From positions 1 through 64,000 of the forward strand of contig CAVXZE010000001.1 in assembly GCA_963766175.1 (NCBI GenBank): a stretch of 64,000 nucleotides of DNA, written 5' to 3'. This stretch comes from CAVXZE01 sp963766175 (lineage in GTDB: Bacteria > Myxococcota_A > UBA9160 > UBA6930). How positions within the stretch are numbered: position 1 is the stretch's first letter; each line of letters opens with the position of its first letter. Below, one piece after another: positions 56,022-64,000 of this stretch. The translations under genes were made by a program, and so were the position numbers. The notes beneath the pieces are model-generated. The model did not search any database. It was not told where the DNA came from and saw nothing but the letters and a program-made list of their open reading frames with translations.

Positions 56022-56846
56022 CTATCGTTCGAGGGTGTGCACGGGGCCATGCCCGTCCATTACACGAAAGCCATGTTGGCGCTGAAGCTCTTCCAGGAGT
56101 TCCCCCCAGCGAACCTCCCGGCCTTGATGTTCGGTGTCGTGGAGCTCGATCAGAATCTGTCGACAGCCATCGAGCTCCTTCGCCTTCGAGAGTATAAACC
56201 CCGCCTCCGCCCCTTCAATGTCGGAAATCATTGCAAAGTCGCGGAGTTCCGTCTCTTGTACGAGCGCACTGATCGTCGACGCGGGAACTTCGACTCGACG
56301 GGCCGAGGAAGAGTCGGCAGTATCGAGCCGACCGAGCTTCGAGCCTGCGGTGTTCTCGGAGAGTTGAAATTGAGTTGTGCCGGGAGCGTTCAGGTAGTCA
56401 ATCGCTCGGTTCAGTACGACGACTTTGCGATCGGGATGGTTGGCCTCGAGGTTGGCACTGAGCACCGGTAGAAGGTCGGGATTGGCTTCTACGCAGACGA
56501 TTCGTGCATCCGCCGCCAAGCAGCCGATTGCGTGAGATGAAACGACGCCCAGGCTAGCTCCCACCTCGAGCAGATCGAGGTCGTTGCGTAGATGTTGATG
56601 AATCATTCGAATCTCGGCACTCTCGTACACACCCCAGAATATCTCCGCCTTGCTGCGAGGCGAGACGGTCGGTGCGGAGGTCTGGATTGAGAATCGTCCA
56701 CTTGGGATTTGATTCCGGAGCATGACACCGACAGCTTTCCCGATCAGAGGGTGGCAGATCAGATTCGCGACCCACTCCTTCGCCGGGGGGGGGAGGATTC
56801 GTCGAATCTGGTTGCGAACGGGCCAATTCTCGGCGCTCGAGCTCAT
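56022..56846 (-). CDS. FkbM-family methyltransferase (second copy)
   Basis: The 274-residue protein has a methyltransferase core with LLEVGASLGVVSSHAIGCL (SAM motif variant), RIVCVEANPDLLPVLSANLEAN, AMISDIEGAEAGFILSKA and QILIELHDTEHQGREVRW. It differs from the first FkbM copy in the N-terminal half. It probably O-methylates a sugar. Only 13 bp separate its ATG at 56846 from the inverted repeat of the adjacent insertion sequence, so its promoter has been displaced or replaced. Confidence 0.85.
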   Translation of the reverse strand: MSSSAENWPVRNQIRRILPPPAKEWVANLICHPLIGKAVGVMLRNQIPSGRFSIQTSAPTVSPRSKAEIFWGVYESAEIRMIHQHLRNDLDLLEVGASLGVVSSHAIGCLAADARIVCVEANPDLLPVLSANLEANHPDRKVVVLNRAIDYLNAPGTTQFQLSENTAGSKLGRLDTADSSSARRVEVPASTISALVQETELRDFAMISDIEGAEAGFILSKAKELDGCRQILIELHDTEHQGREVRWGELLEELQRQHGFRVMDGHGPVHTLER

Positions 56847-56866
56847 CGTCTACCTTTCTGCTCTAG

Positions 56867-58158
56867 CAGGCTGCGGAAGAACGCCGGACGGGGAGGGAAC
56901 CCCGGGGGTTCGAGGGGCTTTCGCTCGTACATGAGCGCGGAATCGGCGTTTCGTGCGCTCTTGTTGTCCGGCTCGTCATCGGTTTCGCGCTCCACTCGGG
57001 CGGGTTAGCTACGTCGGGCATAGCAGGTTCCTCATTCGCACGAGGTTGTAGGCCGCCTGGGTGAACGTGAACATCCAGCCCACGCGGTCCCTGCCCCGAT
57101 GTTTCGTCTTGCGGATCGGGCCCACCGTCTTGCCCCAACCGAAGACCTGCTCGATCGCCTTGCGCTTCCGCTGGCTGATCTCGTAGCCCACGTGCGTCGT
57201 GGTTCGATCGTCGACGGCGCTGCTCCGACCCTTGTCGTTCTGTGCCACGTGCGGCGTGACACCCAGCTTTCGAAGATCCCGAACCTGGGCCTGGGTGTCG
57301 TAGCCCTTGTCTCCGCCCAGCGTCGATCGACGGCCTCGCGGTAGCCTCTTCATCATCGCCACCGAAGCCTCACGCTCTGCGGTACCCGTCGCCAGCGTGG
57401 TTCGCGCAGCCACCACCAAGCCATGCCGGTTCTCCGTCACGACGTGGCCCATGAAGCACAGCTTCGCTTCCTTCCCCTTCCCTTTGCGGAACAGCCGGGA
57501 CTCCGGGTCTGTCGTCGAAGCGTGCGTGTCGTTCTTCCGACGCTCACCGTGGAAGTCCCGTTCCGTTGCCTTCCGTCCGCCACCGCGGCCACCCTTACCC
57601 TCGTCCTTGGGCCGAAAGCTCTTGTGACCCGCCCACGCCTCGATCAACGTGCCGTCTACCGTGAAATGCTCGTCAGAGAGAAGGCCGTGCTCCCGCGCCT
57701 CCTCCAACACCGCCTGAAAGAACGCCTCCGCGATCTCTCCCCGCAGCAGCCGATCCCGATTCTTCGTGAACACCGTCACGTCCCAGACGCGATCATCCAT
57801 CTCGAGCCCCACGAACCAGCGGAACAGCAGGTTGTACTCGAGCTGCTCCATCAGCAGCCGCTCGCTTCGAACCGAATAGAGCACCTGCAGGAGCAGCGCG
57901 CGCAGCAGCTGCTCCGGCGGAACCGACGGACGCCCCGTCCGCGAGTACAGGCTGCGGAACTTGCGGTCCAGACGCCCGAGAGCCCGATTGGCCATCTCCC
58001 GCGTCGCGCGGAGCGGGTGATCGTCCGGAATCCGGGCTTCCGGCGACACGTAGCTGAACATCGTGGACTGCGGTTGATCGGTTCCGCGCATCTCCCTACC
58101 CCCTATCAACCGTGTATCATCGAATTGCACGCTATGCACGGGGTTTTTCCGCAGCCTG
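56867..58158 (-). mobile_element. IS5/IS1182-type insertion sequence (1292 bp)
   Basis: The ends are inverted repeats, CAGGCTGCGGAA at 56867-56878 and its complement at 58147-58158. CTAG follows at both sides (56863-56866 and 58159-58162), consistent with a 4-bp target duplication. The outer flanks GCT and AGC make the original target the palindrome GCTCTAGAGC. One transposase fills the element. It separates the second FkbM gene from its upstream DNA. Confidence 0.85.
57009..58091 (-). CDS. IS5/IS1182-type DDE transposase
   Basis: From the ATG at 58091 the protein has 360 residues. It has a DUF772-type N-terminal domain (SYVSPEARIPDDHPLRATRE, RPSVPPEQLLRALLLQVLYSVRSERLLMEQL shown as RPSVPPEQLLRALLLQVLYS) and a DDE domain with the first Asp in FTVDGTLIEAWA, the second in LGGDKGYDT and the Glu region in SQRKRKAIEQVFGWGKT. 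An intact frame suggests it may be active. The open frame extends upstream to 58319 across the inverted repeat but that part is not transposase sequence, so I placed the start at 58091. Confidence 0.9.
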   Translation of the reverse strand: MRGTDQPQSTMFSYVSPEARIPDDHPLRATREMANRALGRLDRKFRSLYSRTGRPSVPPEQLLRALLLQVLYSVRSERLLMEQLEYNLLFRWFVGLEMDDRVWDVTVFTKNRDRLLRGEIAEAFFQAVLEEAREHGLLSDEHFTVDGTLIEAWAGHKSFRPKDEGKGGRGGGRKATERDFHGERRKNDTHASTTDPESRLFRKGKGKEAKLCFMGHVVTENRHGLVVAARTTLATGTAEREASVAMMKRLPRGRRSTLGGDKGYDTQAQVRDLRKLGVTPHVAQNDKGRSSAVDDRTTTHVGYEISQRKRKAIEQVFGWGKTVGPIRKTKHRGRDRVGWMFTFTQAAYNLVRMRNLLCPT

Positions 58159-58162
58159 CTAG

Positions 58163-58638
58163 AGCGTGCTGCTCGGCAAAGGCAGCGACTCGAGATCGAG
58201 TCGTGTGCGAGCCGAAGGAGGAACGGAGTCCTGCCAGGTGCGTCGTGGGCGGGATTCGTAGAAGCAATGAGAGATCTTCCCAGAACGAAGATTACTGGAA
58301 GTCCCGTTCCCCGGCACACTCGTGGGCGAGTGGCGTCAGAGCGGTAGAGGGCAACCTGCCCAATCTGGTCGTTCGAGGGTTCAGGAGTCGAACAGGTTCC
58401 GGCCCGTCGAGCGGGCAGAATGACGGGACGTCGGATGGATCTTCTGAAGCGGAAGTAGGGGAAGCCTAATCGAGAGTTCTTGCCTCTTGAGCCTCATTTT
58501 GGCTGGAAAGGACACGTGGAATGGGATGCCCAAGGATGTTGCCTCCGGCCCGGGCCGGGAGGTCGGGACTGTGGCATTCTCTGTTGGCTCTGCGAGGGGG
58601 CGCTTGGGGTGGAGATCGATCGGGACAAAGGAGAACTG
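58163..58638. other. Gene-free stretch right of the insertion sequence
   Basis: About 475 bp without a supported gene. Open frames cross it but show no family motifs. It may hold the displaced promoter of the second FkbM gene and the upstream region of the SGNH hydrolase-like gene; an AGGAG site lies just before the latter's ATG. Confidence 0.5.
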
Positions 58639-59834
58639 ATGCTGCCCACCCTGCGGCCGCTGTTGGCCAAGACTGCTCTTCTGATTGTTTCGCTCATCAT
58701 ATCGCTGGCAATGGGCGAGTTCGTGCTCCGCTCGATGGGCTATGAGGCGATCTACAGGTCTACTCGAAGGAGTCGGTGATGTGGCAGCACGACCCCCTGC
58801 TCGGCTGGTCGCACGAGCCGAACGCAGAAGAGACCTTTGTTGGTCCGCGGCCCTGGCCCATTGAGTTCGAGACTCCGGTGTCCATCAACTCTTGGGTTTG
58901 CGCGGGCCGGAGCTGAAGCCGGTCCCTCCTGGCGGCGTTCGAGTACTCGTATTGGGCGACTCAATCGTCGCTGGCTTCGAGGTCGACTACGAGGAAACCT
59001 TTGTCGCACTGATGGAGTGGATGCTCGCGGACGCTATCGAGCGCCCTGTCCAGGTCGTGAATGCGGGTGTTCGGGGCTACGGGACCGATCAGGCCCTTCT
59101 CTACTACCGGGAGCGCGGGCCGCCCTCGACGCCGATGTCGTCGTCCTCTGGCTGAGCCTAAATGACGTCCTCAACAACATCACGATCCATCGTATGCGCC
59201 GCCTTTTCGGAAAGCCGGTCTTCGTACCCGACGACGACGGTCGACTTCGCTTGGTAGGAGCGCCGGTACCGGAATATCCGGAGTGCTCCGAGTACAGGCT
59301 GACCTCGGATTTCGAGGTCAGCCGCTCGATGGTCGCCTTGGTCGCCTGATCTGTGGACTTGAAATGAATCTATTCGATCGCTCCGCGCTCTTCTCTTTCC
59401 TGACCAACCTGGTTCCGTGGGAACGGGTCGGAACGCTGCTTCGAAACCTCTACTACATTGGGATGCCCTCTCCTACTATCGGCTCGAAAGAAGAGGGCAG
59501 ACGACGAAGATCGTCAAAGCGTCCTATCTGCTGACGGACCGGATCCTGCAGGAGCTAGCCGAAGAGGTGAAACGGCGGGGTAGTCGTCTTGTAGTGACCA
59601 GTACGCCCGGAACGCTGAACGGTTCGAAGACAACGGCGTGCGCTTCGCGGATATGAATGTTGTTGCAGTCGATCGTCTGGAAGCGATGCGATCGCCTCGA
59701 GGTGCAGTTCAAGCACGACTCTCATCTGGAACTTGAAAGGGCACAGGATTGTGGCGGAAACCCTTGACCGAGGCCCTCGTCCCGCTCATCGGAAGACGGC
59801 GCGTCTCGTCGGCCAAACCGTAGCAGCAAGGTGA
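58639..59834 (+). pseudogene. SGNH/GDSL hydrolase-like membrane-anchored protein, multiply frameshifted
   Basis: The start is the ATG at 58639 with an AGGAG site and a membrane helix (LLIVSLIISLAMGEFVL). Successive frames then give QHDPLLGWSHEPN, block I VRVLVLGDSIVAGF, VVNAGVRGYGTDQALLYYRE, block III VVLWLSLNDVLN, and finally a block V-like D-S-H-L-N ending in a TGA at 59832-59834. All catalytic blocks (Ser, Gly, Asn, Asp-His) are present. At least six single-base indels are needed (near 58757, 58890, 59126, 59340, 59465 and 59730). Such hydrolases deacetylate or acetylate surface glycans. Frameshifts could be true decay or base errors. Confidence 0.75.
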
Positions 59835-59956
59835 GCGAGCCCGATGTGCATTCGGTTCTCGCTGCACTCTTCCTTCCGGGCATCCTCGAATCGGCCGTGT
59901 TTGCGGCATCGATGATTGAATTCATACGAAGTTGGCCCCGCGGGGGAATCTCGTGA
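59831..59956 (+). CDS. Possible 41-residue small hydrophobic protein
   Basis: A GTG at 59831 that overlaps the stop of the SGNH-like gene (GTGA) opens a 41-residue frame (VSEPDVHSVLAALFLPGILE at the start), which has a hydrophobic centre and ends at 59956. No family is recognised. It could be the start of another frameshifted gene, a small membrane protein, or chance. The rest of the gap to 60132 shows no gene. Confidence 0.25.
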   Translation: MSEPDVHSVLAALFLPGILESAVFAASMIEFIRSWPRGGIS

Positions 59957-60132
59957 TCTACATCCCCGTAGCTGTTGAGGTCTGCGCCCCGTTCCGGGTG
60001 CGTGTGGGTCTCATTTCACGCGATGCTCTGGTCGAAACGACTCGGGTGCTATGCGCTTCGAGCGTCGGAATGTACTCGGCCCAACCGGCGTCAGCCTCTC
60101 GAAATCCACTTGCGATGGGGACCGTTTAAGCC

Positions 60133-61578
60133 ATGGTGACACGCGGCACTCCGGATGCCGGTCCTTCTAGTCCGCCGAAGGCGATGGTCGCTGTGCTTGC
60201 GATCGCCGGCCTGGCCCTTGCGACGGTTCTTGGGCTCTTTTCGCTACCGGACGCGGGCCATCGCAGTCTCTTCGATATCGAGACCGGGCTCAGTCTGGCC
60301 GTGCTCGCCGTGGTCACGTTGATCGCGCTTCTCGTGGAAGTGGCACGCCGGCCGTACTCCCTGCATTTCATGCATCTGGTGAGCTTCTACATGCTGCTCG
60401 TTGCCTCGCCGGTCTACCAGACCTGGGTCGGCTATTTCCCGCTTCCAGGGTTCGAGCGACTCTCGCGCGATCTCATCGTTCAGACGAACTTCCTCTCGTT
60501 GACCTGGATCGTTTCGTATCTGGTGGCTTACGCGATTGCTACCGCGGTTTTCGGGCGTCGAACCTTGAAAGGTCGCGTCCTGCTTAGAGAAATCCAGCCG
60601 TCTGGCGTCTACCTCTCCGTTCTGGTGTCGTTCGGTGCCTTCGCGCTGCTCGCGGCGCTCGGGCTCACCGGAGAGCTGACCCGCGCCGGAGCGTATGAAG
60701 CCGTTTCGGTCATCAGCAGTCCCATCCTGCTGATCATCAACATATTCGCACGCGGCTTGCCGGTGATCGGTCTCGGCGCGGTCCTCCTGGCCCTGCGTCA
60801 TCTGGGTCCCCGCCATCGGTTGTTCATGATCATTGCGGCGGTACCGATGGCCGTCGGAAATCTGGTCTTCAACAACCCGATCGCGGCGGCGCGCTATTGG
60901 ACCCTCACCGTGTTGTTGGGCTGGTTCGCGCCCCATTTCCTGCGGAGCCGTCGCACCGCGGCCCCGCTCTTGATCGGCATGGTGCTCGCCATGACATTCC
61001 TTCCGGGTCTTGGTGGCGCCCGGTTCGCTCGTTCCGGCGCCGAGATTCTCGAGGGGCTCCAGGAATTCGATTCGCCAGCCAAATACCTGGCCTACAACGG
61101 GGACTTCGCAGAGTACGCGTGTTTGGCGCAGTCCCTTGTCTGGACCCGAAACTCCGAGTTACAGGGCGGCCGCCAGCTGCTCGGAGGTCTTCTCTTCTTC
61201 GTGCCACGATCGGTCTGGCCCGATAAGACGATCGGGACGGGTGCGTTCGTAGCGGGGCAGATGAACTTCGTGTTCGACAACGTCGCATCCACGATCGTTG
61301 CGGAGCCCCTCGTCGATTTTGGTTGGCTCGGAGTTCCGGTCTATGCAGCCATCTTTGCTTTGATTCTGGCCTATCTCGATTCGCTGGCGTGGCGGGAATC
61401 CAGCGAGAGGTTGCTCCTAGTCGACGTTCTCTACCCTTTTCTCATCGGTGCGATCTTCATGATGACGCGGGGCGATTTTCTGGTGTCGTATTCTACCGTG
61501 ATGGGCTTCGTCGTAGCGACTCTGCCCGTTCTCTTCGGTTCGACGCGAGCGGGTGCGGGCGGTGCCGGCTCCAAATAG
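60133..61578 (+). CDS. Wzy-like polysaccharide polymerase
   Basis: The 481-residue protein has about eleven to twelve transmembrane helices with a large loop between about 290 and 390 that contains LLFFVPRSVWPDKTIGTGAFV, a pattern of O-antigen/oligosaccharide repeat-unit polymerases. It would polymerise lipid-linked repeat units at the outer face of the inner membrane, using units delivered by the Wzx-like flippase. The ATG at 60133 was used. No chain-length regulator or export protein is adjacent. The gene ends 84 bp before the convergent LamG gene. Wzy proteins are poorly conserved, so this call rests on topology and the loop motif. Confidence 0.78.
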   Translation: MVTRGTPDAGPSSPPKAMVAVLAIAGLALATVLGLFSLPDAGHRSLFDIETGLSLAVLAVVTLIALLVEVARRPYSLHFMHLVSFYMLLVASPVYQTWVGYFPLPGFERLSRDLIVQTNFLSLTWIVSYLVAYAIATAVFGRRTLKGRVLLREIQPSGVYLSVLVSFGAFALLAALGLTGELTRAGAYEAVSVISSPILLIINIFARGLPVIGLGAVLLALRHLGPRHRLFMIIAAVPMAVGNLVFNNPIAAARYWTLTVLLGWFAPHFLRSRRTAAPLLIGMVLAMTFLPGLGGARFARSGAEILEGLQEFDSPAKYLAYNGDFAEYACLAQSLVWTRNSELQGGRQLLGGLLFFVPRSVWPDKTIGTGAFVAGQMNFVFDNVASTIVAEPLVDFGWLGVPVYAAIFALILAYLDSLAWRESSERLLLVDVLYPFLIGAIFMMTRGDFLVSYSTVMGFVVATLPVLFGSTRAGAGGAGSK

Positions 61579-61662
61579 GCGCGTCCGCCGCCACGCGAAG
61601 GGGGAGGGTGACCATTGCAGACGGCCCTCGGTCGGAGAATCTCCCACGGCGTCGAGTCCTGT

Positions 61663-62469
61663 CTATCGGGCCGGACTCCAAAGACGGGTGACCTCTTTGT
61701 GGGTCAAAGGCCGTCGATGGATTGCGAATTCGTCGATGACGGTGGTTTCCGACGAACCGGCTCCGAGCTCGAATGGAAGAGGGACGTCGGCCTCCACGAA
61801 CCGAGCGGTCTCGAGGCGCGTCGGCGATGAACGATGGACAAAGGGCCTTCCGTCGAGGCTCGCGGAAAGTCCAAATTCGTCCCAGTTGACCACGACGAGA
61901 TGCCACTCTTCTCGATTCCAAGAAGCGGTTTCGGCCAGATCAACGTAGAGCCGCTTGGTTGCCGGAAGATCGAAGAATCCGGCGATGAGAGAGTCCTGGC
62001 GACCGCTCTCGCGATCGAATCCCATTCTCTGGATCACGAAGATCGACGGGTGACGAACCACCCGGAAGAAGGCCGCATAGCCGCGCCGCTCCGCGCTGAT
62101 GGGCGCCCACTCGAGCGGTCGCACCCAGAAGGATACGCCGCCCGGCTTGCGGAGGTCTAGATGGCTTCGTCCCTCGTAGCGGATCTTGGAGCCGCTGCCC
62201 CCCGATCCGATGACCAGACCGCGACCGATGCGTCCCTCGGCGAATCGCAGCTTGCCCGAGACCTGAATTGGATGGGGCGACCCCTGCGCCAGATCGGCCT
62301 GTGCGCTGTCGTGATCGAAGCCGGCATAGAAAAGGATCGACTCGTTCAAGATCGCCGCTGTGCTTCGGCTGTCTACGAAGGATTGCTGCGCCCGACAGAC
62401 GGTGGAACCCAGCATGCAGAGAAGCGCAACCAGCAGGCCGAGCTCTCGGATGGCAAGGCGCTGCGACAC
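61663..62469 (-). CDS. Secreted LamG-domain protein
   Basis: The 268-residue protein has a signal peptide (LGLLVALLCMLGSTVCRA) and one LamG/concanavalin-like domain with ILFYAGFDHDSAQADLAQG, GKLRFAEGRIGRGLVIG, VSFWVRPLEWAPIS, EEWHLVVVNWDEFGLSASLDG and VIDEFAIHRRPLTHKEVTRL. Such domains bind glycans. It starts with a GTG at 62469, 3 bp after the stop of the preceding glycosidase-like gene, so both form an operon. The same domain appears in the LamG-VanZ protein at 41400. Confidence 0.85.
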   Translation of the reverse strand: MSQRLAIRELGLLVALLCMLGSTVCRAQQSFVDSRSTAAILNESILFYAGFDHDSAQADLAQGSPHPIQVSGKLRFAEGRIGRGLVIGSGGSGSKIRYEGRSHLDLRKPGGVSFWVRPLEWAPISAERRGYAAFFRVVRHPSIFVIQRMGFDRESGRQDSLIAGFFDLPATKRLYVDLAETASWNREEWHLVVVNWDEFGLSASLDGRPFVHRSSPTRLETARFVEADVPLPFELGAGSSETTVIDEFAIHRRPLTHKEVTRLWSPAR

Positions 62470-62472
62470 GGG

Positions 62473-64000
62473 CTAGTCCTCGCCAAAGCGGAGCAGACGA
62501 TAGCCATAGCGGAGCAGACGATAGCCATAGCGGGGCAGAGAGAACCGGCACGTAAACGGCTCGGATCCCGAGGCGTCGCGATTCGAACCGACGATCTGGC
62601 AAGTGCCATGCGCCGGAAGGCCGAGCCGGTCTCCATCGAGCCGCAGCTCTGCGCTCCCACTCTCGCCGAAGCTCGCCACCAAAGCAAGCGCTTCGGCGTC
62701 TCGCGCCAACACGAGCACCTCGGCATCGACACCCGATACTCCTGCAACGGCAGGAAGATCCCAGTAACGGAAGACCCGGCTGTCCGGCGCGCCGTAGCCG
62801 AACCGGTAGAGGCCCCCCCAAATCTCATCGACAAGCTTCTTGGGGGCTCCCCATAAGCGAATCTCATGGACGGCGGCGGCTCCGACCGCGGAGCGCATTA
62901 GCGCCTCGCGTTCGTTCTCGCTGAGCGTTCCTTGAATCCCAGGCAGGAAGAGCGGGACACTTCCGGTCTGCGTTCCAAGGGCCTCCGCACGAAGCCAATC
63001 CCGAGAAAACCGCTCTTGAAACGGCTTGGAGCCGTAGCGAAGCTCGCCATCGAGGATCGCCGCGCTCCAGGTCTGAACCGGTGCGATGGGTGTGTTGGTC
63101 ATGTGGGAGACATCGAGCCAGCGTCCGCGCGCCTGGAAAGACAAGACCTGGAGTCGCATCAGAAACTCCCTCATCTCGAAGAGATCGACGCCCGGATGAA
63201 TGCGACCCTTCCGGTCTCGAGATGCGGGTCCGGCGATGTCATCGAAGATCGCTCGGAGGAAGGTGTTGTCGATGTAGAAGCCGTCCGCGACGCCCTTGTC
63301 GAGCAAGCCCTTTACGTGCCAGAGGACGAAATCCTGCCAGCTGCGCGTGGGGAAGGTGGAGAGGAGCTCGCCCGGTGGCAGTGAGCCCGCTGGCGGACCG
63401 TACGGATTGGGGCTCCACTCGTCGCTGTAGACGTCGGTCTCTGCGCTCTGCGCAAGGTAGCGTCCGTTGACGTATGCGACGACGGCGTCCGGCTGATGCG
63501 AGAGTGCGCGGAACCCGTACTCGAGGTTGCGACGCCACGCTTCGGGGCGATGGACTTCCTGTGCATGCCGGCCATACCATGCCTGCACGGTAGCCGGGTC
63601 AAAGCTGCCCAGGCGGCGCGCAGCGGCGAGCTGCTTTAGAATCTCGATGTCACCTGCCATGGATCGGACACTGCCGAAGGTCGTTGCGCCGCCCCACTGC
63701 CAGCTGCTCGCGAGAATACAGAGCGCGTACTGGCCCGGCTGTCGGCTGCACCGGGGTTGCCACTGCCGCCAGTCAGGACTCGCGGGTAGGGGTTTTGTGG
63801 GCGTGGCTTGAAGTCCGAACGCGAACGAGCGGTCTCGGTCGAGTGGAACGGGACCGCCGACGAAGCGCACGTGAAGCACGACCGCGTCCCCATTTCGCTC
63901 CAGACGCTGAGGCGCTGCATCTCCTTGGACGACCCATTGGTCAAAGTTGGAGGCAAACCAGGCCAGGCCGCGCGTTTCGTCGCCGAGCCACAGGTAGGGG
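62473..64000 (-). CDS. Glycoside hydrolase-like protein (DUF6067-type), 5' end beyond window
   Basis: The frame is open to the right edge, so the N-terminus is missing; about 509 residues are present. The first visible part reads PYLWLGDETRGLAWFASNFD, similar to the DUF6067/DUF4091 group of glycosidase-like proteins, followed by LVLWHVKGLLDKGVADGFYIDNTF with the conserved acidic pair and DLFEMREFLMRL. The end repeats RYGYRLL because of a 21-bp tandem duplication. Substrate unknown; a role in trimming or degrading the surface polysaccharide is inferred. It is followed at once by a LamG protein gene. The ATG-like GTG at 63879 is internal, since similarity continues upstream. Confidence 0.7.
   Translation of the reverse strand, partial: PYLWLGDETRGLAWFASNFDQWVVQGDAAPQRLERNGDAVVLHVRFVGGPVPLDRDRSFAFGLQATPTKPLPASPDWRQWQPRCSRQPGQYALCILASSWQWGGATTFGSVRSMAGDIEILKQLAAARRLGSFDPATVQAWYGRHAQEVHRPEAWRRNLEYGFRALSHQPDAVVAYVNGRYLAQSAETDVYSDEWSPNPYGPPAGSLPPGELLSTFPTRSWQDFVLWHVKGLLDKGVADGFYIDNTFLRAIFDDIAGPASRDRKGRIHPGVDLFEMREFLMRLQVLSFQARGRWLDVSHMTNTPIAPVQTWSAAILDGELRYGSKPFQERFSRDWLRAEALGTQTGSVPLFLPGIQGTLSENEREALMRSAVGAAAVHEIRLWGAPKKLVDEIWGGLYRFGYGAPDSRVFRYWDLPAVAGVSGVDAEVLVLARDAEALALVASFGESGSAELRLDGDRLGLPAHGTCQIVGSNRDASGSEPFTCRFSLPRYGYRLLRYGYRLLRFGED
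62489..62530. repeat. In-frame 21-bp tandem duplication
   Basis: CGGAGCAGACGATAGCCATAG occurs twice in direct tandem (62489-62509 and 62510-62530), followed by a partial third start (CGGGGCAGAG). In the minus-strand protein this makes the seven residues YGYRLLR appear twice in a row near the C-terminus. Confidence 0.85.

Noticed and set aside
58092..58319. N-terminal extension of the IS transposase
   Set aside because: The added 76 residues cross the terminal inverted repeat and lie outside the element; the ATG at 58091 begins the known transposase domain.
59957..60132. Open frames between the SGNH-like gene and the polymerase gene
   Set aside because: No conserved motif in any frame; too short and possibly disturbed by indels.

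Overview
The window comes from a GC-rich, Gram-negative bacterium of deltaproteobacterial type (Myxococcota, Desulfobacterota or Binatota-like). This is inferred from gene content and gene order (rpsP-khpA-rimM-trmD-rplS, then yraN and rsmI nearby; three HtrA proteases; heparinase-like and bi-domain oxidoreductase genes next to exopolysaccharide genes), not from a phylogenetic marker. No rRNA, tRNA or CRISPR array was seen.

Layout. 1-3.5 kb: three minus-strand genes broken by many small frameshifts (a repeat-protein fragment, a DAHP synthase, a TrmH-type RNA methyltransferase). 3.5-6.9 kb: a likely tRNA wobble-uridine module, with a Trm9-like methyltransferase divergent from a bacterial Elp3, followed by a cysteine-rich ferredoxin-like protein. 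6.7-11.0 kb: two phytoene-dehydrogenase-like flavoproteins and a TetR regulator with a near-perfect palindromic operator. 11.1-19.5 kb: ClpB and three HtrA-type proteases with a galactokinase among them. 19.5-28.7 kb: housekeeping genes, namely thiS-thiG-thiE, alr, purD, tsaC, a DUF1015 gene, a DciA-like gene and the S16/KhpA/RimM/TrmD/L19 operon. 28.7-34.1 kb: a cupin, YraN, RsmI (frameshifted), a heparinase-like protein and DNA ligase (frameshifted).

34.2-64 kb is a surface-polysaccharide region. It opens with a soluble histidine kinase and an NtrC-type regulator, then carries five group-4-type glycosyltransferases, two sulfotransferases, two FkbM and one class I methyltransferase, a Wzx-like flippase, a Wzy-like polymerase, a bi-domain sugar oxidoreductase, a secreted trypsin-like protease with a C-terminal sorting-like tail, a LamG-VanZ fusion, a LamG protein and a glycosidase-like protein cut by the window edge. 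From about 42.6 kb the DNA looks less GC-rich than the core (not measured). Gene orientation is mixed, and the region carries two insertion sequences, an IS1595 relic and a possible IS-end repeat, which fits an acquired or rearranging locus. Together the genes suggest a Wzx/Wzy-assembled polysaccharide that may be sulfated and methylated. No initiating transferase or Wza/Wzc export gene is visible.

Indels recur: dense in 1-3.5 kb and 58.6-59.8 kb, and single ones in the Trm9-like gene, rsmI, ligA, a flavoprotein 3' end and a transposase. Several essential or conserved genes are affected and one indel lies in a G6 run, so uncorrected sequencing error is at least as likely as true pseudogenes.
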